Source: Acidobacteria bacterium CG_4_9_14_3_um_filter_49_7 (lineage in GTDB: Bacteria > Acidobacteriota > Holophagae > Thermotomaculales > Thermotomaculaceae). From it: DNA of 10,903 nt. The position numbers and the translations under genes were made by a program. The stretch covers positions 10,968-21,870 of the forward strand of contig PFTO01000030.1 of assembly GCA_002789615.1 (NCBI GenBank). Direction: 5' to 3'. Positions 1 to 7,060 of the stretch are shown piece by piece. Position 1 is the first letter of the stretch, and each line of letters begins with the position of its first letter. The notes under the pieces were generated by a model that worked only from the letters and a program-made list of their open reading frames with translations, made no database searches and was not told the origin of the DNA.

Positions 1-1017
1 GTCTGTCCAGAAGTTCTGTACCACCTTGACCAGTTTCTGAGATGCAGTCAAATCATAACTAACCGGGGCAAGCGCGGTACCTGCAGCATCAAATGGCTGG
101 AAAATTGCGGTTGCTGGTCCGGTGGATACATTTTCAATTGCAATCCCTGTCCACCAGTACTGTCCATCTACATCAATATGGGGGAAAAACAAGGTTGTTG
201 AAGTTCTTGATGTCAGATCCAGGCCACATTCCTGGTGAATACCTTCCCCCTTTCTGACGAAAAGTTCCATCCCGGCAATGACACTGGTCGACTTATCCGC
301 AGGCACATTATTCCAGATTTTCCCCCAGAACGGCATTCCTCCCGGAAAACCCTCCGGAAACACGTCCCGTGTCCATTCGCACCAATACTGCGTCATGGGC
401 TTAATAGGGCCAGCCAGTGCCTGCATGCCAGCAACATAGTCAAGAAAAACATTGCTGGCCTCATTGTCAGTCCGGTTTCCGTTCACAATGGCAGTATACG
501 TGTCCCAATATTGAATTTCCGGGGCAATGTGGGGAAGGTACACTTGTCTTTCCAGGGTATCACTTGCACGAACAAACATGGATCGTAAATTGTCCCGGCC
601 AATCATGTTCAGATACCCTGCCAGATGACCATTTGAAATCACTTCACCCCAGAAATTTCCTTCCAATTGGTCCATGGAGACAGGCGAATAATACCGACCC
701 ATTGGGTCAAGGGAACCCGCAACCGGTGAAATTACTTCGACCCCTTCCTGATCCATCACATGCAGAGTAAAATTCACAGTGTGCGCGTCGACATTTACCA
801 GACCCACATAGGAAATATAGTCGGCACCGTTCTTTAGAAGCGGGAAGTAGAGGTGGTTCTCTGTTGTCTTCACTTTTGTGGACATTACGCCCGATTTACT
901 CGCCCGAATAACTCGATTGGATCGAACTTCTGAAAATGAGCAAATTGAAAGGGAAAACACAACAACCGCAAAAATAAAGCTATTCCAAGGTCTGGGAAAG
1001 ACACCCCACTGTTTCAT
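1..1017 (-). CDS. Exported protein with repeated 'YFPH...W' modules (partial, C-terminus outside window)
   Basis: The frame is open from an ATG at 1017 to the window edge, giving 339 residues with no stop, so the gene is cut at its 3' end. AGGGAGGT lies 5 nt before the ATG and supports the start. Residues 1-35 look like a Sec signal peptide: basic/Trp start, then a hydrophobic run FIFAVVVFSLSIC around 14-26. The Cys there lacks a proper lipobox. The mature part has three related units beginning LYFP (56-59), VYLPHI (159-164) and LFFPHI (276-281). Units two and three share a W-x-T-x-x-A-I-x-N pattern about 10 residues later; unit one has YVGLVN at the same place. Unit one ends with a W-G-E-V-I-S...AGY segment. 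I recall similar tandem beta-rich modules in exported proteins of delta-proteobacteria-like phyla, with no assigned function. It lies 129 nt downstream of the OsmC gene on the same strand and could be a separate transcript. Function unknown; extracellular or cell-surface location is inferred. Confidence 0.85.
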   Translation of the reverse strand, partial: MKQWGVFPRPWNSFIFAVVVFSLSICSFSEVRSNRVIRASKSGVMSTKVKTTENHLYFPLLKNGADYISYVGLVNVDAHTVNFTLHVMDQEGVEVISPVAGSLDPMGRYYSPVSMDQLEGNFWGEVISNGHLAGYLNMIGRDNLRSMFVRASDTLERQVYLPHIAPEIQYWDTYTAIVNGNRTDNEASNVFLDYVAGMQALAGPIKPMTQYWCEWTRDVFPEGFPGGMPFWGKIWNNVPADKSTSVIAGMELFVRKGEGIHQECGLDLTSRTSTTLFFPHIDVDGQYWWTGIAIENVSTGPATAIFQPFDAAGTALAPVSYDLTASQKLVKVVQNFWTD

Positions 1018-1092
1018 TAACTACCTCCCTCTACCCAATTATCCATTTAGTCATGCAAAGAATGTGCCTGACAATCGATTCGTACTATTAAA

Positions 1093-1124
1093 AGTATAGC
1101 GTAGCTGAAGATTTAAATATACAA
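1093..1124 (-). promoter_or_regulatory. Weak candidate promoter for the exported module protein
   Basis: On the minus strand there is a TATACT -10-like box (1093-1098) and a TTGTAT -35-like box (1119-1124), separated by 20 nt, which is longer than ideal. The surroundings are AT-rich. No terminator-like hairpin separates this gene from the OsmC gene upstream, so read-through from the fatty-acid operon is equally possible. Confidence 0.2.
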
Positions 1125-1146
1125 GTTTCCAACAAAATTCAAAAAC

Positions 1147-1569
1147 TCAGCTTTTAAGCTCTTGAATCTCGTAAGTAGTAACAATATTGGCAGATTTCCT
1201 CAACATCGCAGAAGCGGAACATAATTTCTTTTCAGAAAGATCAATTGCCTGTTGCACTGCCTTTTCTGATATATTTCGCCCGCTGATTATGAAGCGAACA
1301 CGAATTTCAGAATAGATTTTCGGATGTGTATCCGTACGATCCGCATCGATCTCAACTTTCAGCCCGATAATATCCAGGCGTTTCTTTTCCAGAATTGATA
1401 CCACGTCATACGCAGTACACCCACCCAACCCTACCAGCAGCAATTCCATTGGCCTGGGCCCTGTATCATCCCCTCCGAATTTCACAGGCCCATCCATCAG
1501 AACGCTGTGCCCGGTTTCAGTAGTTCCCTGAAACGAACGCCTCCCTTTCCATTTGACTGTTGTTTTCAT
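1147..1569 (-). CDS. OsmC/Ohr-family protein (YhfA-like)
   Basis: A 140-residue protein of normal OsmC-family length. It carries the family core RPMELLLVGLGGCTAYDV (39-56) and a second Cys in CSASAMLRKSANI (117-129). Cys51 and Cys117 match the two redox cysteines of OsmC/Ohr proteins, which reduce organic and fatty-acid hydroperoxides as dimers in the cytoplasm. The sequence looks closer to the YhfA-like branch than to Ohr proper, so the substrate is uncertain. AGAGGAA lies about 10 nt before the ATG. It follows the MscS gene by 38 nt on the same strand with no visible terminator, so it is probably the last gene of the TetR/acyl-CoA synthetase operon. Removal of lipid hydroperoxides would fit that context, but this is inference. 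Confidence 0.92.
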   Translation of the reverse strand: MKTTVKWKGRRSFQGTTETGHSVLMDGPVKFGGDDTGPRPMELLLVGLGGCTAYDVVSILEKKRLDIIGLKVEIDADRTDTHPKIYSEIRVRFIISGRNISEKAVQQAIDLSEKKLCSASAMLRKSANIVTTYEIQELKS

Positions 1570-1607
1570 ATTTTTGATTCCTCTTGCTCAGTTAATCATT
1601 TGCAATA

Positions 1608-2699
1608 TCATCGTGCATGGGGCAATTCCTCAATGTAAAGAGACTGGGACGGAAAAGCTACACTAATGCCTTCCATATCCAACATTCTCAAAATATCAAG
1701 GTACAGTGCTTCCTGAATCTCCAGATATTCTTTCCAAACACTGGTTGCGGCAAAACAATATACGAAAATTTCCAACGCACTGTCTGCGAGCCTATTCAGG
1801 TTCACGAGAAAGAAATCATCGTGGATGTTCTTATTTTCAGAAATGAGTTCTCGGACTTTGTTCAATGCGACTTCAATTTTTTCAACCGATGTCCTGTATT
1901 CGATGGCAAGGCTGAAACAAATTCTTCGTCTATCCCTTAATGAATAGTTTTCAACTGATTGATTTGCAATTGAAAAATTTGGAACTGAGACCAGCGATTT
2001 CTCAAAGGTTCGAACCTTGGTGCTGCGAAACCCGATTTCCTCCACAACACCTTCTACGTTCCCCGTTTTAATCCAATCGCCTACCTTGAAGGGTGAGTCT
2101 ACAATAATGATGATAGAACCGAAAAAGTTGGAAACCGTGTCCTTCGCTGCCAGTGCTACGGTCAAGCCTCCCAATCCCAATGAGGCTACAAGTCCTGAAA
2201 CAGAATAGCCCAGATTCTGAACCAGAAAAAGAACAGCCAATACCCCTGTTAGAACTTTCAGTGACTTTCGGATTATGATCGCCAACTGGTCATCTACCGG
2301 AGACTGACGCCTTTCTGACCATTCCTGCATGAACAAAGAAAACGACTCAATGAGGACAAAGAATAGCCAAGCAATCAAATATACAACAATCGCCAGATAA
2401 AAATTGTTGACGACCTTGAAAAACAATGGGGAGGAAATGTCGCTTCGAAACAGGTTCAGTGACATATACACACCTGTAATTATCAAGAAAGCCCCGATTG
2501 GCCCCGGAATTTTGTCCACGAGATAGTCGTCTGATTTTGTCCCGGTGGAAGAGGAAAAGCGAGTAAAAATTGAAAACAAACGGGAAATTACCACTTTCTT
2601 GAGAAGAAAGGCTAAGAGAATAAACAAAAAGGCTATTATTGCCTTCCTGATTAGCGTGTTTCCGATAATATCCTGAAGAAAATCAAGTTTACTCAGCAT
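1608..2699 (-). CDS. MscS-family mechanosensitive ion channel
   Basis: The 363 residues follow the small-conductance mechanosensitive channel plan with extra N-terminal helices. Hydrophobic segments lie at about 18-40, 67-84, 97-124 and 148-166. A Gly/Ala-rich pore helix follows at 168-200, with GLGGLTVALAAKDTVSNFFG at 175-194. The beta domain covers about 201-255 (VGDWI, then the SVPNFSIANQSVENYS stretch). A cytosolic alpha/beta domain ends in a typical GISVAFP strand at 344-350. Such channels sit in the inner membrane and open under membrane tension to release solutes. The start overlaps the acyl-CoA synthetase stop by 11 nt and has no good Shine-Dalgarno sequence, which suggests translational coupling. 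At 363 residues it is longer than E. coli MscS (286) because of the added helices. The family call is secure; a link to lipid metabolism is inference from the operon. Confidence 0.95.
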   Translation of the reverse strand: MLSKLDFLQDIIGNTLIRKAIIAFLFILLAFLLKKVVISRLFSIFTRFSSSTGTKSDDYLVDKIPGPIGAFLIITGVYMSLNLFRSDISSPLFFKVVNNFYLAIVVYLIAWLFFVLIESFSLFMQEWSERRQSPVDDQLAIIIRKSLKVLTGVLAVLFLVQNLGYSVSGLVASLGLGGLTVALAAKDTVSNFFGSIIIIVDSPFKVGDWIKTGNVEGVVEEIGFRSTKVRTFEKSLVSVPNFSIANQSVENYSLRDRRRICFSLAIEYRTSVEKIEVALNKVRELISENKNIHDDFFLVNLNRLADSALEIFVYCFAATSVWKEYLEIQEALYLDILRMLDMEGISVAFPSQSLYIEELPHAR

Positions 2700-4494
2700 A
2701 GAGGCGATCTATCAAATCCTTGCGCTTTTCGTCCACGACCCGACGCTTCACCTTCAGAGTAGGTGTCAGTTCTCCAGTTTCCAAAGTCATTTCCTCTTGA
2801 AGGAGGGCAAATTTTTTGACCTGCTCATACCGGGCCAGGTCCTTGTTGACTCCGTCAATCTTTTGCTGGTACAGTTCCAGAATCTTTTCATTTTTCAGGA
2901 GTTCTGCGTCAGATGAGAAAATAACGCCATTGCGGTTCGCCCATTTCTTGAGAGCCTCAAAATCCGGGACAATGATGGCTGAGATAAATTTGCGCTTGTC
3001 TCCGATGAGAACCGCTTGGGATACATATTTGATGGCTTTCAGATTGTTCTCAATAGGTGCCGGTGCTACATTCTTACCACCGGAAGTGACAATCAATTCC
3101 TTCTTCCGGTCAGTTATCACGAGACAGTTGTCCTGATCCAGATGTCCAATGTCCCCTGTATGGAACCAGCCATTCTTTTCCAGCACTTCTTTTGTTTCAT
3201 CTTCCCGGTTGTAATAGCCCACCATCACATTAGGGCCTTTGCAGAGGATTTCGCCATCTTCAGCAATCTTTACTTCCACATTGGGAATAACAGGGCCAAC
3301 TGTCCCTGGCTTGATCAGAGTCAATAGATTTACGGTGATTACAGGAGATGTTTCCGTAAGACCATATCCCTCAAGGATCTTCAAATCCGCTGCAAGGAAA
3401 AATTCGGCAATCTCTTTTCCAAGGGGCGCACCCCCGGAAATAAAAAACTTCAGTTTACCGCCTGTTTTCTGTTGGAGTTTGCTGAAAACCAGTTTGTGAG
3501 CAACCTTGTATTTGAAGCCAAGAAATCCGCTTGGTCGTCCTCCCCTGGATAGGATCGGAGATGCGGCCTGGCCGACAGAAACAGCCCAGAAAAAAATCTT
3601 TTTCTTCAACCCGCTTCCGCTCAAAGCCATGTCAATGATTCTCGCGTACATCTTTTCATACAGGCGTGGAACTGAAACCATCAGTGTCGGTTTCACTTCG
3701 ACCATATTCTGGGGAACCGTTTCGATACTTTCTGCATAGGCAATACATCCGCCCAACAGCATTATGAGGTAATATCCAGCCATTCTTTCAAGCACATGGC
3801 TAAGCGGCAGAAAAGAGAGAGAGACATCACTGCTATCGTAATAGTCACTTCCCAGAACGGCTGCCCTTGCATCCACACAATTGGACGCAAGGTTCCTGTG
3901 GGTCAGCATGACTCCCTTGGGATTTCCGGTCGTTCCCGACGTGTAAATGAGAGTGAGTAGGTCATCCGGTTTTCGGGAGGCTGCACGTTCCTGATACTCC
4001 GTTTCATGTTTGCCTCGATACTGCTCTCCCTTTTCCATCAACTCATCCAATGTCATCGTATCTTTCTCGTCAATTTTTGTATTGTCCATCACAATGACAT
4101 ATTTCAATTTCTTACAATTCTTTCTGATTTCAGTGACTTTCTCGAACTGCAGCATATTCTCCACAAAAATTATGGAGGCATCGGAATCCTTCAGGATGTA
4201 TTCTACCTGATCAGAAGGAAGAGTCGGGTAAATCGTGACGTCAGCTGCCCCAGCTGTAATCGTTCCCAAATCAGCAGCTGCCCATTCCCATCGATTGTGC
4301 GAAAGGATTGCTGCTTTTCCATTCTCTTCCAATCCCAGAGCAATCAGACCATTGCCAATTTTCTCCACTCTTTCTTTCATATCAAGAGCAGAAATAGGCT
4401 TGTATACTCCGCCTTCTTTGTACATAAAAAGCGAACCATTTTTCTTTTTTTCTACAACCTGAAAAAATAACTCACAAATTGTCTGGGGCTTCAT
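2689..4494 (-). CDS. Long-chain fatty acid--CoA ligase (acyl-CoA synthetase, AMP-binding)
   Basis: The 601 residues make a full-length adenylate-forming enzyme of the long-chain (FadD15/ACSL-like) branch. Signature motifs appear in order: P-loop LIYTSGTTGNPKG at 182-194, SFLPLSH at 227-233, GYGLTETSP at 376-384, GWFHTGDIG at 442-450, and DRKKELIVTSGGKNVAP at 462-478. The C-terminal lid has LTPTLKVKR at 576-584; Lys581 is the likely catalytic lysine. The enzyme activates fatty acids with ATP to acyl-AMP and then acyl-CoA, feeding beta-oxidation or phospholipid synthesis. No transmembrane segment is evident, so it is cytosolic or membrane-peripheral. GGAGG lies 5 nt before the ATG. It starts 45 nt after the TetR repressor gene and its stop overlaps the MscS gene. 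The likely product, long-chain acyl-CoA, is the known effector of the regulator family encoded just upstream. Exact chain-length preference cannot be read from the sequence. Confidence 0.97.
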   Translation of the reverse strand: MKPQTICELFFQVVEKKKNGSLFMYKEGGVYKPISALDMKERVEKIGNGLIALGLEENGKAAILSHNRWEWAAADLGTITAGAADVTIYPTLPSDQVEYILKDSDASIIFVENMLQFEKVTEIRKNCKKLKYVIVMDNTKIDEKDTMTLDELMEKGEQYRGKHETEYQERAASRKPDDLLTLIYTSGTTGNPKGVMLTHRNLASNCVDARAAVLGSDYYDSSDVSLSFLPLSHVLERMAGYYLIMLLGGCIAYAESIETVPQNMVEVKPTLMVSVPRLYEKMYARIIDMALSGSGLKKKIFFWAVSVGQAASPILSRGGRPSGFLGFKYKVAHKLVFSKLQQKTGGKLKFFISGGAPLGKEIAEFFLAADLKILEGYGLTETSPVITVNLLTLIKPGTVGPVIPNVEVKIAEDGEILCKGPNVMVGYYNREDETKEVLEKNGWFHTGDIGHLDQDNCLVITDRKKELIVTSGGKNVAPAPIENNLKAIKYVSQAVLIGDKRKFISAIIVPDFEALKKWANRNGVIFSSDAELLKNEKILELYQQKIDGVNKDLARYEQVKKFALLQEEMTLETGELTPTLKVKRRVVDEKRKDLIDRLYAE

Positions 4495-4539
4495 TCGCTC
4501 CTCCCACTTAATTGTATTGAAGCAATTCTACTAGGAGTT

Positions 4540-5124
4540 TCAACATTCCGCAAGACCGAAGACAAAGGCATGAGTCAAAGACTTCGCGGAGTTCTCCAAC
4601 TGGTATTCTTTTTTTGAAAGGAGCCAAGATGTAACCATCTCATCAATCATTCCGAAAAACAATTTTGTTCCGAACTTTGAGTCCAGTTGTCGGAAGATAT
4701 TTTTCTCTTGACCCGTTTCAATTGTTTCCCGGATAATATTAAAATAATCTCTCAGTTTGGAACGTGTAAATTTCTCCATAAACACAATGTTATGGCGAAA
4801 CTCAATTTGAAAAACTGTTGCCAGGTCCCGATTTGCCCCAAGATACTGCAGGTGGAGAAACGCGATCATCTCCAACCTTTCTATCGGATCGAATATACTC
4901 TTCAGCTTATCTTCAGAAACCCGGACAAACTTATCCAACGCCTCATCAAAAATCGCGGACAGGATTTCATTCTTACTCTTAAAATAAATATATATTGTCC
5001 CGTCTGCAACGCCCGCTTCCTTCGCAATTTCGGAAACACGTGAATTAAAATAGCCGTTTCGAGCAAAAATACGAATTGCCGCATGAATAATCTTGTTTCT
5101 CTTTTCTTCCTTCTTCAGTTTCAT
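4540..5124 (-). CDS. fadR: TetR-family repressor, FadR/YsiA-like fatty-acid regulator
   Basis: The 194 residues start at an ATG preceded 5 nt away by GAGG. An in-frame upstream extension to 5256 would cross the operator and promoter and is rejected. The N-terminal domain is a TetR helix-turn-helix: KIIHAAIRIFARNGY (11-25) and SEIAKEAGVADGTIYIYFKS (31-50). The second stretch is nearly the same as in Bacillus FadR (YsiA) as I remember it, and the similarity continues to the C-terminal FFGMIDEMVTSWL (156-168; compare FGTIDETVTTWV). Bacillus FadR represses fatty-acid degradation genes and is released by long-chain acyl-CoA. Here the gene heads a unit with an acyl-CoA synthetase, and a matching FadR-type palindrome lies in its promoter, so autorepression is expected. 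The protein ends in Cys194. The gene symbol is by similarity; the effector is inferred, not seen. Confidence 0.88.
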   Translation of the reverse strand: MKLKKEEKRNKIIHAAIRIFARNGYFNSRVSEIAKEAGVADGTIYIYFKSKNEILSAIFDEALDKFVRVSEDKLKSIFDPIERLEMIAFLHLQYLGANRDLATVFQIEFRHNIVFMEKFTRSKLRDYFNIIRETIETGQEKNIFRQLDSKFGTKLFFGMIDEMVTSWLLSKKEYQLENSAKSLTHAFVFGLAEC

Positions 5125-5143
5125 AAAAACCTCACGTTCAAAA

Positions 5144-5163
5144 GTGAATGAGCTCTCATTCAC
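5144..5163 (-). promoter_or_regulatory. FadR-type operator palindrome
   Basis: The sequence GTGAATGAGCTCTCATTCAC is a perfect 9-bp inverted repeat around a 2-bp centre. Its halves TGAATGA and TCATTCA are those of the Bacillus FadR box (TGAATGAnTAnTCATTCA, from memory), with the same spacing of 4 nt between half-sites but a different centre. It directly abuts the -10 box of the repressor promoter and covers the expected transcription start, 20 nt before the ATG. Binding here should block RNA polymerase. Because both the site and the adjacent repressor match one family, I consider this the operator for the fadR-like operon. Confidence 0.85.
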
Positions 5164-5192
5164 ATTTAACCACACAATCCACTTCTCGTCAA
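5164..5192 (-). promoter_or_regulatory. Promoter of the fatty-acid operon
   Basis: On the minus strand TTGACG (5187-5192) and TTAAAT (5164-5169) are separated by exactly 17 nt. They match the housekeeping -35 at 5/6 and -10 at 4/6 positions. Transcription would begin near 5157-5158, inside the palindromic operator, giving a leader of roughly 35 nt before the repressor ATG. Confidence 0.6.
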
Positions 5193-5234
5193 AAAAGATT
5201 AAAAAAGTTCCCAACATCTTTTTCGTGAACGAAC

Positions 5235-5263
5235 TTGAAATCCCCCTGCTCCCCATGTACCAT
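5235..5263 (+). promoter_or_regulatory. Candidate promoter of purE-mtaB
   Basis: TTGAAA (5235-5240) and TACCAT (5258-5263) are 17 nt apart and match the -35 and -10 consensus at 5/6 and 4/6 positions. The pair lies about 50 nt before the purE start and back-to-back with the fatty-acid operon promoter, the two -35 boxes being about 42 nt apart. No PurR-like palindrome or purine-riboswitch fold is evident in the 50-nt leader. Confidence 0.35.
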
Positions 5264-5313
5264 CTACTCGTCCTGTAATATCCGGTCCAATTGTTTCCAC
5301 GAGGGGGTATTTG

Positions 5314-5835
5314 ATGAATCCGTCACCCATTATTTCTGTTTTGATGGGCAGTGACTCTGATTTCGAGGTAATGAAAGAAGCTGCCCTTATCCTCAAGGAC
5401 TTTGATGTTAAATTTGAAATGCTTGTAACATCCGCCCATCGCACTCCCGGACGCACTTCTGAATTCGCACGCAACGCATCCGGTCGCGGTGTTAAAGCAA
5501 TCATCGTTGGTGCAGGAGCCGCTGCCCATCTCGCCGGCGTAATTGCGGCTGAAACGACACTACCGGTTATAGGTGTCCCCATTAATGCCACTTCTCTTTC
5601 CGGTCTGGACGCACTCTTATCCACAGTACAAATGCCGGGGGGAATTCCAGTTGCAACGATGGCCATTGGCAAGGCGGGAGCCAGAAATGCGGCACTGTTT
5701 GCCATCGAAATTCTGGCAATTCATGATGAGATCCTTGCTGAAAAGTTAAAAACGTATCGAAGCCGATTCAAGGCATCAGTTGAAGAAAAATCCAGCCGAC
5801 TGCAGGAGCGCCTGGATTCATTTCTGAATGAATAA
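5314..5835 (+). CDS. purE: N5-carboxyaminoimidazole ribonucleotide mutase PurE (class I)
   Basis: The 173 residues have the full PurE core. GSDSD at 12-16 forms the phosphate/substrate loop, SAHRTP at 40-45 carries the catalytic His42, GAGAAAHLAGVIAA follows at about 69-82, and a class I region includes QMPGGIPVATMAIGKAGA. PurE moves the carboxyl group of N5-CAIR to C4 to give CAIR in de novo purine synthesis; class I enzymes normally work after PurK, which is not in this window. I chose the ATG at 5314, 6 nt after GAGGGGG, over an in-frame TTG at 5311 that is only 3 nt from it. The C-terminal 25 residues are charged and probably helical. The stop overlaps the next gene by 8 nt, so the pair is very likely one transcript. 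Confidence 0.96.
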   Translation: MNPSPIISVLMGSDSDFEVMKEAALILKDFDVKFEMLVTSAHRTPGRTSEFARNASGRGVKAIIVGAGAAAHLAGVIAAETTLPVIGVPINATSLSGLDALLSTVQMPGGIPVATMAIGKAGARNAALFAIEILAIHDEILAEKLKTYRSRFKASVEEKSSRLQERLDSFLNE

Positions 5836-7045
5836 ACTATTCTACATCGAAACCTATGGCTGTAAACTCAATCAACTGGACACCGAGCGTGTCCGAAATG
5901 CCCTTCATGCCGCCGGTTATACCGAAACAGATGATCCTGAAGTTGCTGAACTGATAGTTGTCAATTCCTGTGCCGTTACGGGAAACGCTGAGAAGGAAAG
6001 CCGGTACAGGCTGCGAAGACTTCAACGGGCCAACCCGGATGCTCGGAAATACTTCATTGGCTGTTTTACAGAAATCCAGAATCTTCCTGATACTGTATTT
6101 CTCCGTGGTGAAGAAAAATTCCAGATTCAGGAATTAATGGGACATCTCCCTTCTTATCCTGAAATCCAGGAAAAACACGTTCGACCCCTTGTCCATATCC
6201 AGAATGGTTGTGACCTGAATTGCACGTACTGTATTGTCCCCTATTTTCGAGGTTCCAGCCGAAGCATCGCTCGGGATGAGGTTCTCGATCAGGTGAAGGC
6301 AGTCATTCATGCCGGTAGGAAAGAAGCCGTTCTCACCGGTATTCACCTTGGTACATGGGGCAAAGATCTGACTCCGAAGCAACACTTCCTTGATCTACTG
6401 CGATTCCTTGATAAACACACAGTAAATCAGCTCAAAATACGAATATCTTCCCTTGATTCAAACGAAATTCCAGACGATCTCATTGAGTATCTGCAAAACT
6501 CAGAAATTGTTCAACCTCACTTTCACATTCCGCTGCAATCCGGGAGCGTGGGGATACTGAAAAGAATGAAGAGGCGGTACTCACCGAACCAGTTTCTGTC
6601 CGTAGTGAATAAAATTCATGGGGCCATTCCTGAAGCGTGTCTGGGGGCAGATGTAATTGTTGGGTTCCCTGGCGAAACGGACGAAGAATTCAAGGAATGT
6701 TTTAGTTTCATTTCAAAGACTCCCCTTGATTACCTCCATGTTTTCCCATTTTCCCCGAGGACAGGAACACCTGCCGCAACCATGCCCGACCAGGTCCCGG
6801 AACCATTGAAAAGAGAAAGGGTGAAGCAGTTGAAGGCGCTTTCAGACGATAGACGAAAGCAATTTGCCCAGAGATTCATTGGGAAACACCGCACAGGAAT
6901 CCTGATTTATCCCGATCTTGTCTTAACAGACAACTATATCTCCGTTCACCTGAACACATCCACAGATATTTCACCCGGAAGCGAAATGAGGGTCAAGCCG
7001 ACGCACATTGCATCACAAGGTTCGGTTCACGGCATACTTGTCTGA
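5828..7045 (+). CDS. mtaB: tRNA methylthiotransferase, MtaB-type (radical SAM)
   Basis: The 405 residues contain both iron-sulfur sites of a methylthiotransferase. The N-terminal domain has Cys12 (YGCKLNQ), Cys48 (NSCAVT) and Cys79 (GCF). The radical-SAM triad CDLNCTYC is Cys128, Cys132 and Cys135. The GCKLNQ form and NSCAVTGNAEKESR favour MtaB, which makes ms2t6A37 in ANN-decoding tRNAs, over MiaB (GCQMN) or RimO. LQSGS and ADVIVGFPGETDEEF lie in the radical-SAM barrel. The protein is short for the family: the linker between Cys79 and Cys128 looks about 25-30 residues shorter than usual, and the C-terminal TRAM-like part is weakly conserved, so tRNA recognition may be unusual. It starts inside the end of purE with no separate strong Shine-Dalgarno site, implying coupled translation. 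Its stop is 15 nt from the convergent rmuC stop. Confidence 0.92.
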   Translation: MNKLFYIETYGCKLNQLDTERVRNALHAAGYTETDDPEVAELIVVNSCAVTGNAEKESRYRLRRLQRANPDARKYFIGCFTEIQNLPDTVFLRGEEKFQIQELMGHLPSYPEIQEKHVRPLVHIQNGCDLNCTYCIVPYFRGSSRSIARDEVLDQVKAVIHAGRKEAVLTGIHLGTWGKDLTPKQHFLDLLRFLDKHTVNQLKIRISSLDSNEIPDDLIEYLQNSEIVQPHFHIPLQSGSVGILKRMKRRYSPNQFLSVVNKIHGAIPEACLGADVIVGFPGETDEEFKECFSFISKTPLDYLHVFPFSPRTGTPAATMPDQVPEPLKRERVKQLKALSDDRRKQFAQRFIGKHRTGILIYPDLVLTDNYISVHLNTSTDISPGSEMRVKPTHIASQGSVHGILV

Positions 7046-7060
7046 TATATTCTGTAATTA

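Noticed and set aside
235..1099. Plus-strand open frames opposite the exported protein gene
   Set aside because: The minus strand is open for 339 codons with a strong ribosome site, signal peptide and recognisable modules; the plus frames show no family resemblance and are shadows.
1018..1146. Possible terminator between the OsmC gene and the exported protein gene
   Set aside because: Only a 4-bp TACT/AGTA repeat was found; nothing resembles a hairpin with a T-run.
5125..5256. 44-residue N-terminal extension of the TetR repressor in the same frame
   Set aside because: It would run through the promoter and operator, has no Shine-Dalgarno site, and family members start close to the helix-turn-helix; the ATG at 5124 has GAGG 5 nt upstream.
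5199..5705. 168-codon minus frame opposite purE
   Set aside because: purE is unmistakable on the plus strand; the antisense product is low-complexity Ala/Pro/Thr-rich and has no recognisable domain.
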